NCBI GenBank assembly: GCA_013285405.1
Contig: CP053446.1
Location: 3,705,001-3,769,000, forward strand
Length of the DNA stretch: 64,000 nucleotides
Origin: Ignavibacteriota bacterium
GTDB lineage: Bacteria > Bacteroidota > Ignavibacteria > Ignavibacteriales > Ignavibacteriaceae
Direction: 5' to 3'
Shown here: one piece after another, positions 1-8,534 of the stretch
Numbering within the stretch: the stretch's first letter is position 1
Layout of the letters: each line of letters opens with the position of its first letter
Program-made: the position numbers and the translations under genes
Notes under the pieces: generated by a model
What the model was told of the DNA's origin: nothing
The model's input: only the letters and a program-made list of their open reading frames with translations
Databases searched by the model: none

Positions 1-131
1 CAAGATCAATAAAGTTGTTATTGATATAACGACAAAAACAATTTGATCAAACTATTATTAATTTTGGAATTTAAAGCCAGGTTAGTAACACGATTGGCGT
101 CATTATAATATAGGACTAAGTACCTATTTCA

Positions 132-143
132 GCCAATATTGGC
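132..143. promoter_or_regulatory. 12-bp perfect palindrome upstream of the first lipoprotein gene
   Basis: GCCAATATTGGC is a perfect inverted repeat about 120 bases before the start of the DUF4136 gene at 263. Its right half (ATTGGCGT) also occurs as a direct copy at 93-100. The arrangement looks like an operator for a dimeric regulator, but no regulator is known and a chance palindrome of this size cannot be excluded. No other feature was recognised in 1-262. Confidence 0.25.
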
Positions 144-262
144 GTATGTTAATTTATTATAAATAAAATCAACATTTTTTATGTTTTATCACTCTAACAT
201 TGATGAATTCTGCAAAATAATTTTATAAGAGTAAATAACAAATTAATCGAAAGGTAAACAAT

Positions 263-865
263 ATGAGAAAATCAACATTAAGCTTAATTATACTTATCGC
301 AGCAACGATTGTATTATTACAATCCTGTTATCCGGGCGAGGAATTAACTTACAGTGATACTGATATCGTAGCAACTTTTTATGATAAAGAAGCAAACTTT
401 GCTACTAAAACAACTTATGCTATGCCGGACACTATTTACAGGCTGGACGAGAATGGCGATCCAATTGTGGATCCCGGAACAAATGATCAAGCTACCATCA
501 ATAAAATAAAGGAAGAGCTTGAAGATTACGGATTTACAGAAGCGGCAACTGCTGCAGATGCAGATGTTCTTGTTATTTCTGTCGTTACCACAACAAGCTG
601 GGTTTCGGGAGGATGTTATTATGATTGGTGGTATGGATGGTGGTATCCTTATTATGGCTGGTGTTATCCGGTTTACTACACTTACGATACAGGAACTTTA
701 CTCGTAGCAATGCTGGATAATGATGCGACTGAAGCAAGAACTGGGCTTTGGGTTGCAGCGATGAATGGATTACTTGGTGACAATAATGCGGGAACTTTAG
801 ATCGGATAAAGGACGGCATTGAACAAGCTTTCTCACAGTCACCATATCTTGGTGAAGGTAAGTAA
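263..865 (+). CDS. DUF4136-family lipoprotein
   Basis: This is a 200-residue secreted lipoprotein. A hydrophobic signal runs to a lipobox LLQSC, with Cys22 as the lipidation site, so it should sit in the envelope. The rest resembles DUF4136 proteins: an N-terminal strand-rich part after the Cys, a middle helix-rich part, and a C-terminal stretch where a hydrophobic 'GTLLVAMLD' strand is followed by 'LWVAAM'. Residues about 118-140 form a striking Trp/Tyr/Gly-rich loop. The molecular role of DUF4136 is unknown. AAAGG about 9 bases upstream supports the ATG at 263. It leads a run of + strand envelope genes and is one of three DUF4136 paralogues here (see 4794 and 15479). Confidence 0.75.
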   Translation: MRKSTLSLIILIAATIVLLQSCYPGEELTYSDTDIVATFYDKEANFATKTTYAMPDTIYRLDENGDPIVDPGTNDQATINKIKEELEDYGFTEAATAADADVLVISVVTTTSWVSGGCYYDWWYGWWYPYYGWCYPVYYTYDTGTLLVAMLDNDATEARTGLWVAAMNGLLGDNNAGTLDRIKDGIEQAFSQSPYLGEGK

Positions 866-929
866 CCTGAAGAAATTCGTTTAAATCATTAATCAAAATT
901 TGAAGTTAAAAATTTATAAGGATATCAAG

Positions 930-1565
930 ATGAATATTTATCAAATAAAAATCTGGCAGATACTTGCCGTATTTGCTTTTACAACTTTACTGTTCAGCAG
1001 CAGCTTTGCGCAAAAAGAACAGTGGTATGGCGCTCTTACTTATTCTGTTTCAATACCATCCGGCGATACAAAAGATATTATTGACGAAGTTGGCTGGTGG
1101 GGAATGGAATTAGATTATCGGTATATGATTCAAAAGAATTTATCTGTTGGATTGTACTTTGGCTGGAACACAATGTATCAGAGAGTAACAGGATTAACTG
1201 AACTCAACACCGATCCACCGGGCGCTATTTATGGAACTCAGGATAATACAATTAATTCATTCCCGATAATGGCGAGTGTTCACTACTACTTCGGTGAAAG
1301 AAAACAATTAAGACCATACATCGGATTGAATGCTGGTGGATCAATTATGCTTCAGGAGAAAGCTGTTGGTATTTTCTTATGGAATAATGACCAATGGCAA
1401 TGGGGTATTGCACCGGAAGCCGGGGTTGCAATTCCAGTTGAAAGAGATTTTGGAGTATTGATCAATGGAAAGTATAATATGTATTTCTCAGGTGAAGATG
1501 CGATCGGAAACGATATAAATAATTCATACTGGGCTATTAACGTTGGCTTTATTTGGGAACCATAG
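930..1565 (+). CDS. Outer-membrane beta-barrel protein
   Basis: A predicted outer-membrane protein of 211 residues. The signal peptide (about residues 1-28) ends in 'SFAQ', and the remainder is alternating hydrophobic/polar strands with aromatic girdle residues, ending in 'WAINVGFIWEP', as expected for a small eight-to-ten-stranded barrel (OmpW/OMP_b-brl type). I chose the ATG at 930 over an in-frame TTG at 900 because AAGGA lies 7 bases upstream and the signal peptide then starts correctly. It lies between the DUF4136 lipoprotein and a small periplasmic protein, and probably shares their transcript. No ligand or substrate can be read from the sequence. Confidence 0.7.
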   Translation: MNIYQIKIWQILAVFAFTTLLFSSSFAQKEQWYGALTYSVSIPSGDTKDIIDEVGWWGMELDYRYMIQKNLSVGLYFGWNTMYQRVTGLTELNTDPPGAIYGTQDNTINSFPIMASVHYYFGERKQLRPYIGLNAGGSIMLQEKAVGIFLWNNDQWQWGIAPEAGVAIPVERDFGVLINGKYNMYFSGEDAIGNDINNSYWAINVGFIWEP

Positions 1566-1605
1566 CAGATTCAGAAAATTTAATTCAGAAAAAGGAAGAT
1601 TCAGA

Positions 1606-2076
1606 ATGAAAAAATTATTTTTAGCTGCATTCTTATTATCATTCACTGGTGTATTTGCTCAGAATATGGATAATTACATTGAGCTTTTCAAATCTGATAT
1701 AAAGACTGAAAGAAAAGCTATGATCACAGAAGTTATGAAATTTGATGAGAAACAAGCAGAAATTTTCTGGCCGATTTACAATGAATTTGAATATAAACTG
1801 GATAAGTTATCATCTACTCGTGTAGCAAACATTAAAGATTTTGCTGCAAATTATGATGTTCTATCCGATGAAAAAGCAAAACAGCTTATTGAAAATGCTT
1901 TTGATTTTCAGGAAGAACGTCTTGATTTGAATGAAGATTATTATGAAAAATTTTCTAAGGCTTTAGGCCCTATTGTCGCAGCTAAGTATATGCAGCTTGA
2001 ATATGAGATCCAGTTGCTGATTGATCTCAGTATTAACTCAAATCTGCCTTTAGCTAAAAAGCCTGGAGGAAAGTAA
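1606..2076 (+). CDS. Small helical periplasmic protein, possibly Spy/CpxP-like
   Basis: A 156-residue exported protein. The signal peptide 'LFLAAFLLSFTGVFAQ' is followed by an almost entirely helical, charged domain with the spacing 'FDEKQAEIFWPIYNEFE' and 'LSDEKAKQLIENAFDFQEE'. This resembles the helical hairpins of Spy/CpxP (LTXXQ-type) periplasmic chaperones, which bind unfolded envelope proteins. That assignment is by overall look only; the classic LTxxQ motif is not evident. The ATG at 1606 is preferred over an upstream in-frame start at 1543 because AAAGGAAG lies 7 bases before it and the upstream extension would bury the signal peptide. A terminator follows the stop codon. Confidence 0.55.
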   Translation: MKKLFLAAFLLSFTGVFAQNMDNYIELFKSDIKTERKAMITEVMKFDEKQAEIFWPIYNEFEYKLDKLSSTRVANIKDFAANYDVLSDEKAKQLIENAFDFQEERLDLNEDYYEKFSKALGPIVAAKYMQLEYEIQLLIDLSINSNLPLAKKPGGK

Positions 2077-2094
2077 AACAGAAAAAACTTATCG

Positions 2095-2127
2095 CCGGTT
2101 GAGATTATTCCTCAGCCGGTTTTTTTT
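2095..2127 (+). terminator. Rho-independent terminator
   Basis: CCGGTTGAG (2095-2103) pairs with CTCAGCCGG (2111-2119), with one G-T pair and a 7-base loop, and is followed directly by eight T. It ends the 263-2076 transcription unit. Confidence 0.85.
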
Positions 2128-2190
2128 AGAAATTTATTTACAATATTCGCATAAATTTAAGTTGTGTAATAATAAAAATCAGGCAACTAA

Positions 2191-2910
2191 ATGAAAATTA
2201 TTCTACTGTCGTTAATCAGTGTATTACTGGTTTATAATTTCACACCGATGGTATCTGCTCAACAGTTAAACTTTGATGAAAATACTTTCTTCTATCCCCA
2301 CAAATATTATCAGGGGCAAATTATCAGTTCATTAGGTATTGCTTTAGCAAAATTACCTGAAGATGTAGTAGAAACTGATGATGTATTCAGAGCTCCGTTA
2401 TTTTCCTATCGGATGAAATACGGTTTACCTTCTAATTTTTTAGCTGAGGGAAGTATAGAAACCAACATCGTTACTTTTAATTTTATGTTAGGTCCTAAAT
2501 GGAATTTTGCGCTTGACAGGTTCGCATTTTCAGCAGGTACTGATTTATCATTCTACATAGGAAAACTTGAACAATTTGGTTTTGACACCAAGTTTAACGG
2601 ATGGGCATTGTATCCAAACATCACTGCCGGTTATAGATTGAATAAATTCACTGTTTCTGTCAAATCAGAATTGGTATTCAATCTTGCTGAACAATCAAAA
2701 AATGGTGAATCAGAAATCGAAAACGATCTGGATTTTTTCAATGGATGGACAATCGGCGTTTACATCGAACAACCTTTCTGGGGAGATAACTATGTAGTTC
2801 TGGGTATAAGATCAACATTCCTGAAATTCTATTACCCGATGTGGGCAGCTTTCTCCACTTTCGATAGACAATTCTATATCCCGGAAGCAACTTTCACTTT
2901 TATCTTTTAA
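2191..2910 (+). CDS. Predicted outer-membrane beta-barrel protein
   Basis: A 239-residue exported protein with a signal peptide (about residues 1-24, ending 'MVSAQ'). The mature part is rich in alternating amphipathic strands ('FAFSAGTDLSFYIG', 'YPNITAGYRLNKFTVSVKS') and ends in 'PEATFTFIF', a C-terminal aromatic strand typical of Bam-assembled barrels. No family was recognised. It begins a new transcription unit after the terminator at 2095-2127. The next gene, a glycerophosphodiesterase-like lipoprotein, starts only 5 bases after its stop, so the two are probably co-transcribed. Confidence 0.6.
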   Translation: MKIILLSLISVLLVYNFTPMVSAQQLNFDENTFFYPHKYYQGQIISSLGIALAKLPEDVVETDDVFRAPLFSYRMKYGLPSNFLAEGSIETNIVTFNFMLGPKWNFALDRFAFSAGTDLSFYIGKLEQFGFDTKFNGWALYPNITAGYRLNKFTVSVKSELVFNLAEQSKNGESEIENDLDFFNGWTIGVYIEQPFWGDNYVVLGIRSTFLKFYYPMWAAFSTFDRQFYIPEATFTFIF

Positions 2911-2915
2911 CAAGA

Positions 2916-4169
2916 ATGATTATGACAAAAGTAAAAATACTCCTTGCAAGCCTGCTTCTTTTTTACTCCTGTAATAACGAAGTTGAAGTAATTACACCGG
3001 TTGTTGATCCGAGTAATTTTCTTGATCAAACTTATCCGTTGCCAGACAATGTCAAACCGACTATGGAAGGCGTATATGAGGTTAGCAAAGGAACTAACCT
3101 GCTTGGTGATCAGGTTGTGGTGAAATGGAACAGAGACAGATTATCAATTTTTGCCGGAAAAAACGGTGGATACCTGGTGCTTGAAAGTGGATATCTCGAC
3201 TCAGTTTTATTCTTTATTGGCTACTGGCGATATTCAACTAATACAGAAACAGGCGCTGCAAGTTTTTATATTCCTGCAAACGAAGGAGGAAGTGAAATTC
3301 TTTCAGGTGATACATCTTTTTCTACCATCAGATTCGTTGGTGAATATGGCATAGGAAACGAGCTGGCATCTACTCCACTCATTCTTAAATTCAAAAGACC
3401 TTTCAGTCAGGAAGTAAAACAAAATGACTTTGATATTTTAGCTCACCGGGGCGGTGGACGAAATTCTGATTATCTCGGAGTTTCTGAAAATTCGGTTGAG
3501 ATGCTCGAAATAGCCGAAAGGTTTGGAACTAATGGAGTGGAGATTGATGCCCGTCTTACAAAGGATGGTATCCCATTTATTTATCATGATAAAGATATTA
3601 ATCTTCGACTATGCCAGAAAAGTTTAATTTGGGGAAACATCGAAGATTTCACATGGGCTCAATTAAGAACTCTTGTTACATTACGAAATGGTGAAAAGAT
3701 ACCTTCGTTACGCGAGGCGCTGGAATATGTTTTAGAAGAGACAAATATTAAAGTTGTCTGGTTGGATACAAAAGATGTAGATGTAGTTCCTGCTTCTATT
3801 GCATTGTTGACAGAGATAAATGAGCGCGCAATTTTAATGGATAGAGATTTGAAAATTTATCTGGGTATTCCTGCAGATGATATTTTTGAAAAATTCCTTC
3901 AACAACCTGATTATCAGAATGTACCATCGCTTTGTGAATTATCAATAGATCAGGTAAGAGAAGCTAACTCACTGATTTGGGCACCAAGATGGACTCAGGG
4001 AATTCAGTCTGCAAATGTTCAGCAAATGCAATCTGAAGGAAGAAAAGTATTTACCTGGACTCTGGATGACGAAAACTATATTGAACAATTCATTAATGAA
4101 GGTCAGTTTGATGGCATTCTCACAAACTATCCCACTATAGTTTCGTATTATTACTATATTAAACAGTAG
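2916..4169 (+). CDS. Glycerophosphodiester phosphodiesterase (GDPD) family lipoprotein
   Basis: GDPD enzymes hydrolyse glycerophosphodiesters to glycerol-3-phosphate and an alcohol. This 417-residue copy is a lipoprotein (lipobox 'FYSC', Cys19). An N-terminal region of about 150 residues of unknown fold is followed by a GDPD TIM barrel from about residue 172. The catalytic signature is visible: 'LAHRGGG' with His177-Arg178, then 'GVEIDARLTKDG' with Glu209 and Asp211, then 'YHD', and the late strands 'KVFTWTLDDE' and 'DGILTNYP'. Two in-frame ATGs (2916 and 2922) could both serve as start. It follows the barrel gene at 2191 after 5 bases and precedes another barrel gene by 10, suggesting one operon for envelope lipid or phosphate scavenging. 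The GDPD call is firm; the substrate is unknown. Confidence 0.88.
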   Translation: MIMTKVKILLASLLLFYSCNNEVEVITPVVDPSNFLDQTYPLPDNVKPTMEGVYEVSKGTNLLGDQVVVKWNRDRLSIFAGKNGGYLVLESGYLDSVLFFIGYWRYSTNTETGAASFYIPANEGGSEILSGDTSFSTIRFVGEYGIGNELASTPLILKFKRPFSQEVKQNDFDILAHRGGGRNSDYLGVSENSVEMLEIAERFGTNGVEIDARLTKDGIPFIYHDKDINLRLCQKSLIWGNIEDFTWAQLRTLVTLRNGEKIPSLREALEYVLEETNIKVVWLDTKDVDVVPASIALLTEINERAILMDRDLKIYLGIPADDIFEKFLQQPDYQNVPSLCELSIDQVREANSLIWAPRWTQGIQSANVQQMQSEGRKVFTWTLDDENYIEQFINEGQFDGILTNYPTIVSYYYYIKQ

Positions 4170-4179
4170 AGAACACTTT

Positions 4180-4758
4180 ATGTATCTAAAAATATTAATT
4201 GCACTTGCTTTAATGACTTCTGCAGTATTACCTCAAGTCAACGATACTACCTATTCCCTTTCTACTGAAATCGGACTTGGTTATTCAAGATACTTCACAA
4301 CGATGGATTACAATGACTTGAATAAGAACGGCTTCTCTGGAACTGTAAGAGTAATGTGGAATCCGGAACATTTGCTTAGTATCGGGCTGGAAACCGGTTA
4401 TCAATATTTGTATTCAATCGATGTGAGTGACTACGATACAGAGTTTGGAACTACAGATTTATCTGCTTCGATGTATACTATTCCTGTGTTCATTGTTTTC
4501 TCAATGAAGGTTTTACCAAATTTTAGTATAAGTGCTGGCTCAGGAATGTATTTACTCTATAATTCGGGTGAAGCTTTCGGAGATAATCTTAGCAGCAATC
4601 AGATTAGTATTGGTGCTCATACAGGAATCTCTTACACATACCCAATCAATGAATCAATGGCTGTAGGTGGAGAATTACTTTATTCTTATTTTTCTAAATT
4701 ACAAGATCAGACAGTTGCTATACAATTTTTATTTATTTACGATTTTTTGAAATGGTAA
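4180..4758 (+). CDS. Small outer-membrane beta-barrel protein
   Basis: A 192-residue exported protein with a short signal peptide (cleavage near 'TSAVLPQ'). Beta-strand repeats follow: 'LSIGLETGYQYLYSI', 'FSISAGSGMYLLYNSG', 'AVGGELLYSYFSKL'. It ends in 'VAIQFLFIYDFLKW', which is consistent with an eight-stranded OMP_b-brl barrel. It lies 10 bases after the GDPD lipoprotein and slightly before the DUF4136 gene at 4794, so it is probably in the same operon. It resembles the barrels at 930, 7923 and 14766 in size and style, but I cannot tell from reading alone whether they are recent paralogues. Confidence 0.65.
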   Translation: MYLKILIALALMTSAVLPQVNDTTYSLSTEIGLGYSRYFTTMDYNDLNKNGFSGTVRVMWNPEHLLSIGLETGYQYLYSIDVSDYDTEFGTTDLSASMYTIPVFIVFSMKVLPNFSISAGSGMYLLYNSGEAFGDNLSSNQISIGAHTGISYTYPINESMAVGGELLYSYFSKLQDQTVAIQFLFIYDFLKW

Positions 4759-4793
4759 AAACACAAATAACAAAACATAAATGGAGTTCAAAA

Positions 4794-5342
4794 ATGAATT
4801 TAACTAAAATATTTTTTATCAGCTTATGCACAACAGCATTATTTTTTCTAATAAGTTGTTCATCAATATCAGTTCATCAGGACTATGATCCAGAGTATGA
4901 TTTTTCAAAACTGAAAACTTATGGATTTATTCCTCTTTCAACTGAGTCAGGCATTGATCAGCTAAGTGCAGATAAATTAGATGCTGCAATAAAGAATGAA
5001 TTAAATGCAAAAGGATATTCACCTTCTGACAAGAGTGATTTTGGAATTGCACTAATGTTCAGTTCCAAGACAAAAACTAATATTCAGTCTTATGGATACG
5101 GTTATGGTTATGGTTATTGGGGCAGACCAGGAATGTACGGAACCGGAGGAGTGGATGTAACTCAATATGATGAAGGCACACTTGTTATAGACATAATTGA
5201 TATGACTGAACAAAAACTGGTTTGGAGAGGAATTGGTTCAGGTGCAATGGAACAATCACCAACTGTTGAAGAGAGAACTGAAAATATTAATAATGCTGTT
5301 AATCAGATACTTGCTCAATTTCCGCCAACCAAAGGTGAATAA
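4794..5342 (+). CDS. DUF4136-family lipoprotein
   Basis: A 182-residue lipoprotein (lipobox 'LISC', Cys22) with the classical DUF4136 opening 'DYDPEYDFSKLKTYGF', the strand 'EGTLVIDIIDMTEQKLVWRGIGSGAM' in pieces, and the terminal helix 'INNAVNQILAQFPP'. A Gly/Tyr repeat with four consecutive YG dipeptides lies near residue 100, where the paralogues at 263 and 15479 also have aromatic/glycine-rich loops. The ATG at 4794 is chosen over the in-frame start at 4752 because GGAG lies 8 bases upstream and the signal peptide starts there. It is closely related to the 15479 gene; the function of the family is unknown. Confidence 0.85.
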   Translation: MNLTKIFFISLCTTALFFLISCSSISVHQDYDPEYDFSKLKTYGFIPLSTESGIDQLSADKLDAAIKNELNAKGYSPSDKSDFGIALMFSSKTKTNIQSYGYGYGYGYWGRPGMYGTGGVDVTQYDEGTLVIDIIDMTEQKLVWRGIGSGAMEQSPTVEERTENINNAVNQILAQFPPTKGE

Positions 5343-5377
5343 TAATCTTTAATATATTATTGAAGGAGAAAAAAGAA

Positions 5378-5989
5378 ATGTTTAATTCATTCAGAATAAT
5401 CGTATTTATTTATACATTTATTTTTTTACCACAATACTTTTGTCAATCAACCTCTGAGTATGTAAAAGCCGGATTTAACGACTATAAGAGTGGGAATTAT
5501 AAATCTGCTATCGAAAAGTTTACTCAGGCACTTGCAACTGAATCTTCAGAAATTAATCGTGAAACTACTAAATCATCTGAAATAACTTACACTGATAAAC
5601 AAGAAAAGTCAGATGTTGATGTGAGCAAAAGAACTCACACAAAAACAAGCAAACGAACTTATACCAATTCAACTGAAAAAGAATATGTTGATACTAAAAT
5701 GAAAAGTTATGTTTCCAGTTCCCTTGAATATCAGGGTGATGAACCAGCTAAAATTTATCTTTACAGAGGCTGGACATTTTTTCAATCGGGTAATAAAGAA
5801 GCCGCATTAAACGATTTTGATAAAGCCGTAAGCCTTGATCCTAACCTTTCAGAGATATATTTCCGCAGGGCAATTTTGAGTTATGAAGTTGATCCGGATA
5901 AAGCTTGTCCAAATCTTCTAAAAGCAATTGAACAAGGTCATAAATCAGCTCAAGAATTATTTAATTTGATTTGTAAAGAAGAACAATAG
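5378..5989 (+). CDS. Exported TPR-repeat protein with Thr/Lys-rich insert
   Basis: A 203-residue protein with a hydrophobic N-terminal signal (about residues 1-23). The first TPR ('GFNDYKSGNYKSAIEKFTQAL') is followed by a low-complexity Thr/Ser/Lys-rich insert of about 65 residues with repeated 'K-R/S-T-Y/H-T' units, then two further TPRs ('YLYRGWTFFQSGNKEAALNDF' in part, and 'AIEQGHKSAQELF'). TPRs mediate protein-protein contacts, so this is probably a periplasmic scaffold; no partner can be named. The start at 5378 is supported by GAAGGAG 9 bases upstream; a TTG at 5360 overlaps that ribosome-binding site and is unlikely. It is followed by the repeat element at 6028. Confidence 0.65.
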   Translation: MFNSFRIIVFIYTFIFLPQYFCQSTSEYVKAGFNDYKSGNYKSAIEKFTQALATESSEINRETTKSSEITYTDKQEKSDVDVSKRTHTKTSKRTYTNSTEKEYVDTKMKSYVSSSLEYQGDEPAKIYLYRGWTFFQSGNKEAALNDFDKAVSLDPNLSEIYFRRAILSYEVDPDKACPNLLKAIEQGHKSAQELFNLICKEEQ

Positions 5990-6027
5990 CTGTTAAAATT
6001 TGATTAAAGTTTTGAAAATAATAAATA

Positions 6028-6178
6028 GAGACTTCTGAAAAATTATAATTTGTCCTATTGAACGACCTGCCTGCCGGCAAGGCAGGAGTGATTTATCTTG
6101 TTTTTAAATTAAAAAAAGTCCCTTTATCCGGCAGCCGTCGGATTCAGAGTGACACATCGATAATAATTCAGAAGTCTC
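6028..6178 (+). repeat. MITE-like repeat element, copy 1
   Basis: A 151-bp non-coding element bounded by perfect 12-bp terminal inverted repeats: GAGACTTCTGAA at 6028-6039 and TTCAGAAGTCTC at 6167-6178. Inside are two G+C-rich stem-loops, one built on CCTGCC...GGCAGG and one on TCCGGCAGCCGTCGGA. A second copy, in inverted orientation and about 85% identical by eye, lies at 19221-19372. It encodes no transposase, so if mobile it would be non-autonomous. It fills most of the gap between the TPR gene and the DUF3943 gene. Confidence 0.85.
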
Positions 6179-6248
6179 AAATAATTATTCTTTGTGATTA
6201 TTTTCAGAATACGTTTTCATTACTGTCATACAGAGAGAGCAACATTGG

Positions 6249-7778
6249 ATGAAACTTTTCTACTATTTTAAATTATCCTTCCAATCACTCCTTTTTATTT
6301 TCTATATATTGTCATGCAATATAATGGCACAAAACAGAGAATATATTTATTCCGCGAAAGGACAGGAAGAATTTCATCAATCATTTTATATGGCTAAGTA
6401 CAGATTAAATAATCAAGTGAATTCCAACCAAAGGAATAACCTGATATTTAAGAACGGATATAATAACAAATGGGGTTCAGTAAACATTCCCGCCGGATTA
6501 TTGAATGATGACTTCAAACCTTGGGAATCAGAAAAACATTTTTTGGTTGGAGTCGGAGAAATTGCAATTCTTGAATTTATTCCATGGGCGCTTGCTAAAT
6601 GGATAAGACATTGGGAAGATCCTGCTGATAACTGGGCAAATGTATCTTCCAAAACCTGGTGGAGTAATCTTCAAAATGGATTTGAGTATGATGGCGATAA
6701 TTTTCTTACAAATAATTTTTCACACCCGTACCACGGTGCTTTATTTTTTAACGCAGGAAGAACAAATGGTTATAATTTCTGGGAATCATCTGCTTTTTCG
6801 CTAACTGGAAGTGCTATATGGGAATTTTTTGGTGAGACTTTTCGTCCATCATTTAACGACTGGATTTACACGGGTGTTGGTGGTGCTAATCTTGGTGAAA
6901 TATTATATCGGTTATCATCTATGGTTACTGATAACCGGGCAACAGGATCTGAAAGAGTCTGGTCTGAAATTTTTGGAACACTCCTTAATCCTGTGCGAGG
7001 ATTTAACAGAGCAATTTCCGGCGAGATGGGACAAAATTTTGACAACCCTGAATGGAGCAAACCAAAAGATTTCTTAATTACTTTTGACGGTGGTTCAAGA
7101 TCCATTGACAAGGATGGTGACAAACATTATGTATCCAAAGAAGTTGAGGGGTTATTCACTTTAAACCTCGCTTACGGTAATCGTTTTAAAGTAAAGCAGC
7201 CATTTGATTTTTTCGGTTTTGAATTTGCAATTGCTTCCAACCAACCTCACTTTACTACGATGAACAGTACAGGATTTCTTTTTGGATGGGAGGTGGAAAA
7301 AAATAAACATCGATTTGATGTAAGTCTCGACTTCAATTTTAATGACCTTATTAAAGAAGAATATTCAGAGACTGATACGGTTTACAAGGGATTTTTATTC
7401 GGTGCAACACAATTATTCCCTCACCTTTCTTCTCTTTTCCCTATTGGAGAAAAAACTAATTTGATAACCCGTGTCGGAATAAACGGAATGATGATGGCTG
7501 CAACTCCAAACGACTACTATGTAGATGTTGAAGGAAGGACAAATGATTTTGGTCCTGGTGTAGGACTCAGAGTTTACACCGCAATTCAAAACGGAATCTG
7601 GAATTATGTCAGCCTGATGTACTACGGTGCCTGGCTTTGGACTCAATCACAACCTGATAATTCCAAACATCACATTCACTTTCTGATTTTGGATGCACAA
7701 TATCCGATTACAAAGTACTTCTCCATTGGATTTAGTACCCGGTATTTATTGGAGAGCAAGTTATTACGATGCTTATGA
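6249..7778 (+). CDS. DUF3943-family outer-membrane protein, C-terminus frameshifted
   Basis: A 509-residue exported protein with a signal peptide (about residues 1-28, 'NIMAQ'). The DUF3943 core is evident: 'FSHPYHGALFFNAGRTNGY', 'SAIWEFFGETFRPSFND', 'TGVGGANLGEILYRLSS'. The second half is strand-rich and looks like an outer-membrane barrel. DUF3943 has no established function. The reading frame stops at 7778, but the sequence continues in another frame to a stop at 7881 with about 45 plausible barrel residues ending 'FFRTAILDL'. The two parts join if one T of the TTT at 7745-7747 is removed, so this copy carries a one-base frameshift (real or a sequence error). Confidence 0.75.
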   Translation: MKLFYYFKLSFQSLLFIFYILSCNIMAQNREYIYSAKGQEEFHQSFYMAKYRLNNQVNSNQRNNLIFKNGYNNKWGSVNIPAGLLNDDFKPWESEKHFLVGVGEIAILEFIPWALAKWIRHWEDPADNWANVSSKTWWSNLQNGFEYDGDNFLTNNFSHPYHGALFFNAGRTNGYNFWESSAFSLTGSAIWEFFGETFRPSFNDWIYTGVGGANLGEILYRLSSMVTDNRATGSERVWSEIFGTLLNPVRGFNRAISGEMGQNFDNPEWSKPKDFLITFDGGSRSIDKDGDKHYVSKEVEGLFTLNLAYGNRFKVKQPFDFFGFEFAIASNQPHFTTMNSTGFLFGWEVEKNKHRFDVSLDFNFNDLIKEEYSETDTVYKGFLFGATQLFPHLSSLFPIGEKTNLITRVGINGMMMAATPNDYYVDVEGRTNDFGPGVGLRVYTAIQNGIWNYVSLMYYGAWLWTQSQPDNSKHHIHFLILDAQYPITKYFSIGFSTRYLLESKLLRCL

Positions 7779-7881
7779 AGATATTATAAATGGCATTGAA
7801 TACAGAAGAGAAGCCAGCGATGTTTTTAAAACTCATCCGGTTGGAAGAATATTTTTCAGAACAGCTATTCTCGATTTATAA
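7746..7881 (+). other. Displaced C-terminal coding part of the DUF3943 gene
   Basis: This segment is open in the frame one base off from the gene at 6249. It encodes 'YWRASYYDAYEDIING' and ends 'FFRTAILDL', an aromatic-rich last strand as expected of an outer-membrane barrel. It has no start codon or ribosome-binding site of its own that looks real, and is best read as the lost end of the 6249 gene. Confidence 0.65.
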
Positions 7882-7922
7882 TTAAATGAAATCAAACGAA
7901 ATTTCTTTTAGGGAAACTGAAT

Positions 7923-8513
7923 ATGAATAAAATAATTTTTACGATAATAATTTTGATTTCAGCCGGCTCGGTGTTTTATGGTTCAGCACAATCAGATAGT
8001 TACATTAAAAACAGAATTTTTATTGAAGGATTATACATAAGAAACCTTGGAGATTTTTCCAGCGTCTGGTCAAATGCTTCAGGTGGATATGTTGGATACG
8101 GAATTGCTTTTCCTGACCATAATTATCTTATGATGCGTGCTGGTCTGATCAGCAATAAACTTAAAGATGAATTCAACTCTCAGGGGAATTCGGTTTATGA
8201 CGATGCATATTTAACTATGGTTCCGGTTGAAATCGGCGGACGCTATTATTTTATAAACAATATGATTATGCCATTCGCTCAGTTTATGACTGGATTAAAT
8301 TTAGTCTTTGGCAATGAAGATCTTGTTGGTGAAAATGATCAAAAAAATCTTGTTAAATTTGCCTGGCAGGTTGGTTTAGGTTTTACAATCAATATTATCA
8401 ATAACATTAGTGTGGATGCAGGTGTGAATTATCAGTCAAATTTTTATGACGATGATGCTATGAATACCGGTTTTGAATATAATTTTGGGATTGGTTACGC
8501 ACTAAGCAATTAA
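7923..8513 (+). CDS. Small outer-membrane beta-barrel protein
   Basis: A 196-residue exported protein with signal peptide 'IIFTIIILISAGSVFYGSAQ'. Strands follow ('FIEGLYIRNLGDFSSVW', 'PFAQFMTGLNLVFG', 'WQVGLGFTINIINNISVDAG'), with a final 'FEYNFGIGYALSN'. This matches an eight-stranded OMP_b-brl barrel. It lies 41 bases after the end of the frameshifted DUF3943 coding region, preceded by 'AGGGAAACTGAAT' as a plausible ribosome-binding site, and 21 bases before the AI-2E-type permease. No specific function is suggested. Confidence 0.65.
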   Translation: MNKIIFTIIILISAGSVFYGSAQSDSYIKNRIFIEGLYIRNLGDFSSVWSNASGGYVGYGIAFPDHNYLMMRAGLISNKLKDEFNSQGNSVYDDAYLTMVPVEIGGRYYFINNMIMPFAQFMTGLNLVFGNEDLVGENDQKNLVKFAWQVGLGFTINIINNISVDAGVNYQSNFYDDDAMNTGFEYNFGIGYALSN

Positions 8514-8534
8514 CTAATAAAAATATTTTTAAGT

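Noticed and set aside
585..896. Opposite-strand frame under the first lipoprotein gene
   Set aside because: No signal, motif or ribosome-binding site; a shadow of the + strand DUF4136 gene.
6058..6252. A 64-residue open frame starting 'NDLPAGKAG'
   Set aside because: It lies inside the MITE-like repeat and the G+C-rich stem-loop CTGCCTGCCGGCAAGGCAG produces the peptide. No ribosome-binding site; the same repeat occurs inverted at 19221, where the frame is not kept.
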